The notes under the pieces are model-generated. The model made no database searches. It was not told where the DNA came from and saw nothing but the letters and a program-made list of their open reading frames with translations. Of a DNA stretch of 5,873 nucleotides, positions 1-5,481 are shown piece after piece (position 1 is the stretch's first letter; each line of letters starts with the position of its first letter). The DNA lies in contig JAQVUQ010000059.1 of NCBI GenBank assembly GCA_028699365.1, forward strand, positions 1 to 5,873, in the 5' to 3' direction. This DNA is from a bacterium. Lineage in GTDB: Bacteria; UBP13; UBA5359. The position numbers and the translations under genes are program-made.

Positions 1-966
1 ATCCTTGACTTCACGACGCTCCTGCATGAGAGCATGAAGCCTGGCCAGGGCCGCTGCCGCCTGGCTGAGGCTGTTTACATAGCCGCTCATCATGGACATC
101 GGGCTGGCAGCCAGCATCAGCAGCCCGAGAAAGGCAATAAACTCACCGGCAGTAAGAATACCATGCAATACTTTCAGGCCGCCATACCACAGAATAACGA
201 CGGCACCAATGGCAAACAGCAGATCCATTGTCGGCGTCAGCGTTGCACTGGCCATGGCACTACGCATAACAAATTGAAAGTTCTTCTCGTTCTCGACTTT
301 GAAGCGCTTTGTCTCATGCTTTTCCATGCTGAACGATTTTACCACTCTGATGCCGGAAACGGTCTCCTGAATAATAGTGGTTATATCGGCCAGCTTGCGT
401 TGAATGGAATCGGTGATGCCCCTGATACGGTTGGAAAAAAAGCCCACTACCAGGGCCATAACCGGCATTACTCCCAGAGTAAGCAACGTAAGCTGCCAGT
501 CCATCATCAGCATCATGACCAATGCACCAATCAGCATAGACAGGGCTTGAACGATATTCAGTATACCTCCTGAGAGAGAACCCTGGACTACATTGATATC
601 ATTGGTCAAAGTGGAGATAACCTCTCCCGTATGACGCTTTTCATAGAAATCTATCGGTAATTCCTGGAGATGGCCGTAGAGATCGTTGCGCATGTTTAAG
701 ATCATACGCTGTCCGGCAAAAGACATCATATAGGTCTGAAGCCACATCAATACGCCCTTGATCAGAAAAATAGCAATGATCCAGCGGCAAATGTTCATCA
801 ATAAGCTTCTGTCATTGCTACTAAAGACCTTATCCAGCAGATCCTTTCCAAAAATACCGGGCAATTTCAGATTGAGCCAGGTGGCCACACCAAGACAAAC
901 CAAGGCTATGAGAATCTGTATCCAGACAGGCCTCAAGTATCTTGCTGTAAAACGTAGTAATTTCAA
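1..966 (-). CDS. MsbA-like ABC exporter, transmembrane half (3' end outside window)
   Basis: The visible 322 codons encode the N-terminal transmembrane domain of a type IV (MsbA/LmrA/Sav1866-like) ABC exporter. Such proteins work as homodimers or heterodimers in the inner membrane and use ATP to move lipids, drugs or peptides outward. Hydrophobic segments lie at about residues 14-32, 61-84, 137-155, 157-176, 245-265 and 272-293, the usual six helices. Family hallmarks include LPIDFYEKRHTGEVIS (103-118), TNDINVVQ (121-128) and ETVSGIRVVKSFSMEKHE (201-218). The nucleotide-binding domain (Walker A, signature, Walker B) would lie beyond position 1 and cannot be seen. I chose the TTG start at 964-966 because AGGAG (974-978) sits 7 nt upstream and the next in-frame TTG (970-972) is too close to it. 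The gene begins 10 bp after the ribonuclease stop, with its SD overlapping that stop. The substrate cannot be inferred, so calling it MsbA itself would overreach. Confidence 0.93.
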   Translation of the reverse strand, partial: MKLLRFTARYLRPVWIQILIALVCLGVATWLNLKLPGIFGKDLLDKVFSSNDRSLLMNICRWIIAIFLIKGVLMWLQTYMMSFAGQRMILNMRNDLYGHLQELPIDFYEKRHTGEVISTLTNDINVVQGSLSGGILNIVQALSMLIGALVMMLMMDWQLTLLTLGVMPVMALVVGFFSNRIRGITDSIQRKLADITTIIQETVSGIRVVKSFSMEKHETKRFKVENEKNFQFVMRSAMASATLTPTMDLLFAIGAVVILWYGGLKVLHGILTAGEFIAFLGLLMLAASPMSMMSGYVNSLSQAAAALARLHALMQERREVKD

Positions 967-973
967 CGACAAA

Positions 974-978
974 CTCCT
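974..978 (-). promoter_or_regulatory. Ribosome binding site deciding the TTG start of the ABC exporter
   Basis: AGGAG on the minus strand lies 7 nt before the TTG at 964-966 and overlaps the TAG stop of the upstream ribonuclease gene (977-979). A second GGAG immediately precedes it, giving GGAGTAGGAG. No ATG or GTG is placed suitably, so this SD is the main argument for a TTG start. Confidence 0.75.
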
Positions 979-2665
979 ACTCCGTTATATCCGCCCTGGC
1001 TAAAGAACGATCCAGTTGACGAATATATATCCTGACATCATCACCCACACGGTTACCGGCCTTTTCCACATCTACCATCATACCGCGGACCCAGGCCAAT
1101 CCGTTATCCACGCAAAATGGATTGACTGAATCTATGGTAACCGTTATGCTCTCCCCTACTGTCAGAGGAAATAATCTGCCCTTGATATGGCTCTCCGGTT
1201 CCACCTTGAAGCCCTCCGGATGGAGACGCTGATCGCCACGAACGTAAACTTCCTTGCCGATGCACTTCTCTATACCGTCTATACGCTCCCCGTCGGCACC
1301 GATGAGATTGACGGCCACCTGGGGATACGCCCTGACTACCAGGCGGCTGCTGTCGTACTCCATGCCTGCCTTGCGCATTTCGCGCTCGATCCGCACGGAC
1401 ATAGTTTCAGCCGAGATGATATGCCCGTGGCCGTGACAGAGCGGACAGGTGACGCAGAGAAGCGCCGGCAGGCTCTTGCTGACGCGCTTACGCGTCATTT
1501 CAATCAGTCCCAGCTTGCTGATGGATGAAATGCTGGTCTTAGTTTTATCCTCACTCAAGGCCTTTTCAAAAGCTTTGAACACTTTATCCCGGTGCGACTC
1601 ATTATCCATATCGATAAGATCGATGACTATTATACCGCCTATGTCGCGCAGCCTGAGCTGCCTGGCTATCTCCTTGACAGCCTCAAGGTTATTGGTCAGA
1701 ATGGTATGCGCCAGGTCCCTGGTGCCGACATACCGTCCCGTGTTGACGTCGACGACCGTCAGCGCCTCAGCCTCTTCTATTATCAGATAGCCGCCGGATT
1801 TAAGCCATACCTTGCGCTTCAACGCCTCGTCTATCTGCTCTTCCAGGCCGAAATGGCTGAATACCGGTATCTTGCCGTCATACAATATCACTCTGTTCTT
1901 ATAGCGCGGGGAGAGCATGCCGACAAGATCGAGCACCTTCTCATATTCCGGCAGTGAATCGATGATGAATTCGCTTATGTCGGCAGTGAAAACATCGCGG
2001 ACCATACGAAAAACCAGGCCGTATTCCTTGTGAAGAAGGGCTGGAGCCTGAGATCTGCGGGCACTCTCCCCTATTCTCTTCCAGAGAGAGGTCAGGAAGT
2101 TCAGATCGCGAACGATATCCTTTTCACTTCTCCCCTCGGCTGCGGTCCTGACTATGATGCCCATATCGTTGGGCCGTATCTTCTCGGCTATATGACGCAG
2201 GCGCTCTCTCTCCGCCTCATCGGGCAGCCGCCTTGAAACGCCCACCAGATCGGAAGACGGCATCAGAACCAGATATCGTCCCGGCAGGCTGATGCGCGTG
2301 GTTACCCTGGCACCCTTGGTACCGATGGGACTCTTCGTGATCTGGACCTTGACCTCCTGGCCAACCTTCAAGGACTCCGAAATAGTCGCTCTGGACGGAA
2401 CAGCTATCTCATCGTCGTCCGTGAGCGTGCCGGGCACTACGTCGCCGACATACAGAAAGGCGTTGCGCTCTAATCCGATATCGACGAAAGCAGCCGCCAT
2501 ACCGGGTAAGACATTAGCAACTTTCCCCTTATAGATGCTGCCTATGTTGCGCTCTTCCCGCTCCACATATATCTCTACCAGACGATCGTCGTCCATGACG
2601 CCGACACGCGTTTCATACTGATCCACATTGGCTACAATTCTCTTCTTTGTCGGCAAACAGCTCAC
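977..2665 (-). CDS. rng: Ribonuclease E/G family endoribonuclease with C-terminal TRAM-like domain
   Basis: This 562-residue protein is a single-strand-specific endoribonuclease of the RNase E/G family, acting in rRNA maturation and mRNA decay in the cytoplasm. An S1-like RNA-binding region spans about 38-125. The 5'-monophosphate sensor pair R173-T174 lies in GIIVRTAAEGRS. The catalytic aspartates are D306 in VVDVNTGR and D349 in GGIIVIDLIDM, spaced 43 residues apart exactly as D303 and D346 in E. coli RNase E. The zinc-link cysteines that hold the dimer are C407 and C410 in CPLC. Residues about 500-560 (VGESITVTIDSV through ARADI) look like a TRAM domain, absent from E. coli RNase G. The long disordered degradosome scaffold of E. 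coli RNase E is missing. The GTG start overlaps the panB stop as GTGA, with AAGGA (2671-2675) 5 nt upstream. A TTG three codons later (2654-2656) is a possible alternative. The family call is certain; rng rather than rne is a judgement from length. Confidence 0.96.
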   Translation of the reverse strand: MSCLPTKKRIVANVDQYETRVGVMDDDRLVEIYVEREERNIGSIYKGKVANVLPGMAAAFVDIGLERNAFLYVGDVVPGTLTDDDEIAVPSRATISESLKVGQEVKVQITKSPIGTKGARVTTRISLPGRYLVLMPSSDLVGVSRRLPDEAERERLRHIAEKIRPNDMGIIVRTAAEGRSEKDIVRDLNFLTSLWKRIGESARRSQAPALLHKEYGLVFRMVRDVFTADISEFIIDSLPEYEKVLDLVGMLSPRYKNRVILYDGKIPVFSHFGLEEQIDEALKRKVWLKSGGYLIIEEAEALTVVDVNTGRYVGTRDLAHTILTNNLEAVKEIARQLRLRDIGGIIVIDLIDMDNESHRDKVFKAFEKALSEDKTKTSISSISKLGLIEMTRKRVSKSLPALLCVTCPLCHGHGHIISAETMSVRIEREMRKAGMEYDSSRLVVRAYPQVAVNLIGADGERIDGIEKCIGKEVYVRGDQRLHPEGFKVEPESHIKGRLFPLTVGESITVTIDSVNPFCVDNGLAWVRGMMVDVEKAGNRVGDDVRIYIRQLDRSLARADITE

Positions 2666-3492
2666 CTCAATCCTTCAAGCTCACTCTCAGGCATATCATA
2701 CCCTTCCCGCGGTGAAGGAAACCCGCCGTTTCTGACATCCGAAACGAACTCTCCCACCGCGGAACTTATCAAGGGATTCATATCCAGATAACGACGGACA
2801 AACCGTGGTGTTCCGGCTTTACCCAGACCAAGTATATCATGGGTTACAAGTATTTGCCCATCGCAGAATTCCCCGGCGCCTATGCCTATGGTAGGCACTC
2901 CGACGGCCTCGGTTATCCGGGCCGCCAGTTGGCGCGGAACACACTCCAGCAACAGCGCGAATATCCCGGCTGCATCCAGCGCCCTGGCCGATTCAAGCAG
3001 AGCCGCCGCCTCCTCTCTCTCCCGTCCCCGGGCTCTGTAGCTGCCCAGTTGATTTATCGATTGCGGCTGCAGTCCTATATGTCCCATGACCGGAATACCT
3101 ATCTCCACCATCTGCGCCACCAGAGGAGCCACTCCCGTGCCGCCCTCCAGTTTGACGGCACTGGCGCCGCCCTCCTTGAGAAATCTGCCGGCGTTCAGAA
3201 GTGATGAGGTTTTATCCACGCCATAGGATAGAAACGGCATATCGGCCACGATAAGGCTCCTTTTCACTCCCCGGCTGACGGCCTTGACATGATGCAGCAT
3301 CTCTTCCGTGGTAACAGGAACGGTATCCTCGTAGCCCAGGATAACATTGCCCACCGAATCCCCTACCAGCAGCATATCGATACCCGCCTCGTCCAGCAGA
3401 ACGGCCATAGGCGCATCGTAAGCCGTCAGTGCGACTATCTTCTCCCGCCCTTTCTTTGATCGTATGACGGCGGTCGTAATTTTATCGGACAT
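2662..3492 (-). CDS. panB: 3-methyl-2-oxobutanoate hydroxymethyltransferase (ketopantoate hydroxymethyltransferase)
   Basis: PanB transfers a hydroxymethyl group from 5,10-methylene-tetrahydrofolate to 2-oxoisovalerate, giving ketopantoate, the first committed step of pantothenate and coenzyme A synthesis in the cytoplasm. The 276-residue length fits the family (E. coli 264), and the enzyme is a decameric TIM barrel. Expected residues are present: D45 and S46 in LLVGDSVGN, D84 in IVADMPF, K114 and E116 in AVKLEGG, and the catalytic E183 in LLLEC, which match the E. coli magnesium and ketoacid ligands. GHIGLQPQS (137-145) and GIGAGEFCDGQ (203-213) are further signatures. The ATG at 3490-3492 has a near-ideal SD, GGAGGTG, 5 nt upstream. 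The start lies inside the last codons of folK (11-bp overlap) and the stop overlaps the ribonuclease GTG by 4 bp. panC and panD are not in the window. The methylene-THF cofactor gives a metabolic link to the folK gene upstream. Confidence 0.98.
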   Translation of the reverse strand: MSDKITTAVIRSKKGREKIVALTAYDAPMAVLLDEAGIDMLLVGDSVGNVILGYEDTVPVTTEEMLHHVKAVSRGVKRSLIVADMPFLSYGVDKTSSLLNAGRFLKEGGASAVKLEGGTGVAPLVAQMVEIGIPVMGHIGLQPQSINQLGSYRARGREREEAAALLESARALDAAGIFALLLECVPRQLAARITEAVGVPTIGIGAGEFCDGQILVTHDILGLGKAGTPRFVRRYLDMNPLISSAVGEFVSDVRNGGFPSPREGYDMPESELEGLR

Positions 3493-3982
3493 CCTCGCAC
3501 CTCCAGGGAGCGTATTTCTTTATACCCTTATCGATATCAAGGCTTTCCAAAGCCCTTTCCACGCTCATACCTTTACCTATGTTAACCCCTGGAGCAATCT
3601 CATGCAAGGGTAACAGAACAAACGGCCTCTGCCGCATTCCGGGGTGCGGCACGGTCAGTTCCTCCGTAGCTATCGTCAGCTCGTCATACAGCAATATATC
3701 TATATCTATAGGCCTGGGGCCCCAGCGCGGGCCGGGAACTCTGCCCATCAGTCGCTCTATCTCCTTGACGATCGTCAGAAGCTCCTGAGCGGACAGCCGG
3801 GTCCGCGCTTCGATAACGGCGTTGAGAAAAGCAGGCTGATCCGAATAGCCGAACGGCTCGCTCTCATAAACGGATGAAGCCTTCACGCACTCCACTCCGT
3901 TATCGGACAGACAGGTTACGGCCCGGCACAGACTGCTTTCCCTGTCACCCAGGTTGGAGCCCAGACCAAGGTAGCATATCAT
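3482..3982 (-). CDS. folK: 2-amino-4-hydroxy-6-hydroxymethyldihydropteridine pyrophosphokinase (HPPK)
   Basis: FolK transfers pyrophosphate from ATP to 6-hydroxymethyl-7,8-dihydropterin, making the substrate for dihydropteroate synthase in folate synthesis. The 166-residue protein has the usual monofunctional length. Signatures in order are YLGLGSNLGDR (4-14), SSVYESEPFG (36-45), QPAFLNAV (49-56), PRWGPRPIDIDILLYD (85-100) and VPHPGMRQRPFVLLPLHEIAP (111-131). D93 and D95 correspond to the two magnesium-binding aspartates (D95 and D97 in E. coli), and R86, W87 and R90 lie in the substrate-closing loop region. The ATG overlaps the stop of the preceding gene as ATGA. I see no good SD before it (a GGG 10 nt or more away is the best), so translation probably depends on coupling to the upstream gene. 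The usual partners folB and folP are absent from the window. The last residues overlap the start of panB. Confidence 0.98.
   Translation of the reverse strand: MICYLGLGSNLGDRESSLCRAVTCLSDNGVECVKASSVYESEPFGYSDQPAFLNAVIEARTRLSAQELLTIVKEIERLMGRVPGPRWGPRPIDIDILLYDELTIATEELTVPHPGMRQRPFVLLPLHEIAPGVNIGKGMSVERALESLDIDKGIKKYAPWRCEDVR
3498..3504 (-). promoter_or_regulatory. Strong ribosome binding site of panB inside folK
   Basis: GGAGGTG on the minus strand lies 5 nt before the panB ATG and within the coding sequence of the folK C-terminus. It is the best SD match in the operon, so panB may be translated independently of, and more than, folK. Confidence 0.8.
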
Positions 3983-5307
3983 AGAGAAGTACCCAGGTGC
4001 GGCAGAAGTATCCTTATATGCGTTACGCCTGAGGATATGTGCCGCGGCCGGCCTCGGGAAGCATAATAAGCATTGAGACAGGACGGCTCGAAAGCGTTAT
4101 CCACTCTGCCTATGATCTGAGGAACGCCCTCCCAGGGGCCTCCGTCCAGGCGAACCTGAACCTCCGAGGAGAGTTCAGGGTTCTGCGGCTCGTAAGAGAG
4201 ACTGATAAAGTAGCTGAAAAGCGGATAGCGACCGCCTATGGGGGGATCGTCCTCGTTCAACGGAGCCACGGTCATCCACTGAGAGCCGTCCAGCCGGCTG
4301 TCCCGCGCATGATCCCAGGGGACGATCTGAAAACCGCCGCGGCTCTCCACGGCAAAATCGCTCAATTCGTCAGCCAGCAATGTCTGACGCGAAAAGGGTG
4401 CAGTAGACACCGTTATAACTCCGGGATGGTTGGAAGTCACTCTTCCGGGCCCCGCCCAGGAGGTTCCTTCGAAGCGGCCTATGCCGCTCACCGGACGAAC
4501 GACCCTGGCCACTTCTTCCGAACTGCCGTCGTCGTAAACGGAGGTGATCGCCCCCCCGGCTTTGTTCTCAAACACTATCTCCCGGGGATAACGGGCAGGA
4601 GCTTCCACTATCATCAACAATACGTCACCGGACACGGGCAGGTAGTTGTCGGGGATGGGCGCAGGGGCTCCCCCTACTTCCAGAAAGACGCGATTTCCCA
4701 CAAACGGAGCAAAGGATCTGAAAATGGAAGATCCGGCCGCTATGTCGGTAACTATACAGGAGGAGGATGCCCGCCTGACCATGACGCCTGTGGACATATC
4801 CCGGAATTCACCCGGCACCAGGCTGATCAGCATAGCCCTCTCCATACCTCCGGCAGTCGCCGGCAGGTGGCCCACCTTGATATGAATAGAGTGAGTTGCC
4901 ACACCGGCCACACAGCCGCCGGCGGCCCATCGGCCGGCACTGAATGAGTTACGGTTGTTTGTTGTGGCCGGATGAATAACGCTGCCCGCCCGGACCCACT
5001 TCTCCCCGCCGTCGGAGCTTACCTCCACCGGCCCGCCCTTCTGATTGACGACGCGTATGCGATATATTTCCCCGGCGGAGGCGCTACAGGCAAGCAGCGA
5101 TATGAGAAGCAGAGCAAACACAGTACCGCAAATTCTGGTGCGAAAAGGCACAAAGGCACGCTTCGCGCATAGTTGTTGGTTGTTGGTTGTTGGTTGTTGG
5201 TCTCGGGATTCCCTTGCAAGCTCTGCTTGAACTCCTGACTCCTGACTCCTGGCTCCTGACTCCTGGACCTGCAAACTGACCCCATCCATATTTTTCAGTT
5301 TGAACAT
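3979..5307 (-). CDS. Secreted protein of unknown function, first gene of the operon, with a repeat-disrupted leader
   Basis: I do not recognise a characterised family. The product is 442 residues. Residues 1-13 (MFKLKNMDGVSLQ) are followed by about 33 residues encoded by tandem repeats (14-46, rich in Q, S, E, N and T). Next come a basic stretch (K49, R50, R56, R58), a hydrophobic core (about 59-73) and a signal peptidase I site, ASA before G79. LLAC (71-74) could instead be read as a weak lipobox. The exported part is about 364 residues, rich in G, S, V and beta-prone sequence, with no catalytic motif visible. A motif of the type NxxGGxVxxxxDG...A..V..P occurs at 88-114 and 248-273, with a weaker DGGPWEG relative near 388-394. 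ATG at 5305-5307 is chosen because AAGGA (5318-5322) lies 10 nt upstream. An internal GTG at 5149-5151 would give a normal-length signal peptide but lacks a clear SD. The gene heads the folK-panB-rng string with a 4-bp overlap to folK. Expression is supported by the ORF length and the clean downstream coupling; the function is open. Confidence 0.8.
   Translation of the reverse strand: MFKLKNMDGVSLQVQESGARSQESGVQAELARESRDQQPTTNNQQLCAKRAFVPFRTRICGTVFALLLISLLACSASAGEIYRIRVVNQKGGPVEVSSDGGEKWVRAGSVIHPATTNNRNSFSAGRWAAGGCVAGVATHSIHIKVGHLPATAGGMERAMLISLVPGEFRDMSTGVMVRRASSSCIVTDIAAGSSIFRSFAPFVGNRVFLEVGGAPAPIPDNYLPVSGDVLLMIVEAPARYPREIVFENKAGGAITSVYDDGSSEEVARVVRPVSGIGRFEGTSWAGPGRVTSNHPGVITVSTAPFSRQTLLADELSDFAVESRGGFQIVPWDHARDSRLDGSQWMTVAPLNEDDPPIGGRYPLFSYFISLSYEPQNPELSSEVQVRLDGGPWEGVPQIIGRVDNAFEPSCLNAYYASRGRPRHISSGVTHIRILLPHLGTSL
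5144..5159. repeat. Two tandem copies of an 8-bp unit (AAAGGCAC)
   Basis: Two exact copies of AAAGGCAC lie end to end at 5144-5151 and 5152-5159, within the leader of the secreted-protein gene. They flank the GTG that could serve as an alternative start (5149-5151). Two copies alone could be chance; their position beside two larger repeat blocks makes them more likely part of the same mosaic. Confidence 0.55.
5172..5199. repeat. Four exact tandem copies of heptamer GTTGTTG
   Basis: GTTGTTG is repeated four times without error (5172, 5179, 5186 and 5193), followed by two more bases of the pattern. On the coding (minus) strand it encodes QQPTTNNQQ of the secreted-protein leader. Three 7-bp units make 21 bp, so the peptide pattern repeats every seven residues. 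Confidence 0.95.
5217..5229. repeat. Short perfect inverted repeat between the two heptamer arrays
   Basis: CAAGC, a 3-base loop TCT, then GCTTG form a perfect 5-bp-arm hairpin lying between the GTTGTTG and ACTCCTG arrays. It is too short to be a terminator and has no T-run. It may simply be part of the mosaic repeat. Confidence 0.5.
5231..5265. repeat. Five tandem copies of heptamer ACTCCTG
   Basis: Units start at 5231, 5238, 5245, 5252 and 5259. Four are exact and the fourth (5252) has G for A at its first base. On the coding strand the array reads as QESGARSQESG-like peptide in the secreted-protein leader. From memory, peptides of this RSQESG type followed by PTTNNQQ turn up as dispersed low-complexity segments in several anaerobe and environmental genomes. 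Confidence 0.95.
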
Positions 5308-5377
5308 CTTTTTTCTTTCCTTGCGCTATTCAGGCATGATTCATGATCTAAAATAACCATAAGCCGCCGACTTATCG

Positions 5378-5396
5378 CTTGTCATTCCTTGACAAG
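5378..5396. promoter_or_regulatory. 19-bp dyad overlapping the divergent promoters (candidate operator)
   Basis: CTTGTCATTCCTTGACAAG has perfect 7-bp arms (CTTGTCA and TGACAAG) around a 5-bp centre. Its right arm contains the TTGACA -35 box of the rightward promoter. Its left arm contains the ATGACA that is the best leftward -35 candidate. A repressor bound here could control both directions, but part of the symmetry may arise merely from two opposed -35 boxes. Confidence 0.45.
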
Positions 5397-5418
5397 AAAA
5401 AACAGCGGTATATATTAT
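5389..5418 (+). promoter_or_regulatory. Sigma-70/SigA-type promoter for the MazG-like gene
   Basis: A perfect TTGACA (5389-5394) is followed by an AT-rich -10 region. TATATT at 5411-5416 gives a 16-bp spacer and TATTAT at 5413-5418 gives 18 bp; each matches TATAAT at five of six bases. Transcription would start near 5423-5427, leaving about 55-60 nt of leader before the ATG. Confidence 0.7.
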
Positions 5419-5481
5419 AGTATATAAAGTCGGACACGCAGTAACGGTCAATAATATCTGCATTGGAGTGATCATACTTAC

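Larger units (their letters stand above)
5308..5481. promoter_or_regulatory. Divergent intergenic region between the operon and the MazG-like gene
   Basis: This 174-bp stretch separates divergent genes and must carry promoters for both. It holds a strong rightward sigma-70-like promoter (5389-5418), a 19-bp dyad (5378-5396) and a second 11-bp palindrome, CATGATTCATG (5335-5345). A weak leftward candidate is ATGACA (-35, 5380-5385 on the minus strand), an 18-bp spacer and TATGGT (-10, 5356-5361). It would drive the folK-panB-rng operon but matches only moderately. I see no riboswitch or T-box structure and no small gene. Confidence 0.6.

Noticed and set aside
34-573. 179-codon plus-strand frame opposite the ABC exporter
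   Set aside because: The translation is rich in H, Q and N with no family resemblance, while the opposite strand encodes a clear transporter domain.
967-976. Terminator between the ribonuclease and the exporter
   Set aside because: The gap is only 10 bp, with an SD and no hairpin or T-run.
1187-1957. Several plus-strand frames of 113-121 codons opposite the ribonuclease
   Set aside because: They are shadows of the well-supported RNase E/G gene, which carries all catalytic residues on the minus strand.
4039-4947. 302-codon open frame on the plus strand, opposite the secreted-protein gene
   Set aside because: It is antisense to a gene with a signal peptide and coupled downstream start. Its translation is low-complexity (rich in H, R, G and P) with no recognisable domain, and it has no SD or promoter I can see.
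5074-5090. Lipoprotein signal (LLAC lipobox) in the secreted protein
   Set aside because: The cysteine is followed by SASA with a good signal peptidase I site at A78/G79, and L at -2 is a poor lipobox residue. Kept only as an alternative in the gene entry.
5172-5265. Possible CRISPR array
   Set aside because: Units are 7 bp, head to tail, with no spacers.
5019-5285. 88-codon minus-strand frame overlapping the secreted-protein leader
   Set aside because: It overlaps the larger gene in another frame and consists mostly of repeat-encoded peptide; not annotated as a gene, but mentioned as part of the frame-switch idea.
5410-5428. AT-rich near-palindrome TATATATTATAGTATATA as an operator
   Set aside because: The symmetry is imperfect and is expected from an AT-rich -10 region; the -10 explanation suffices.
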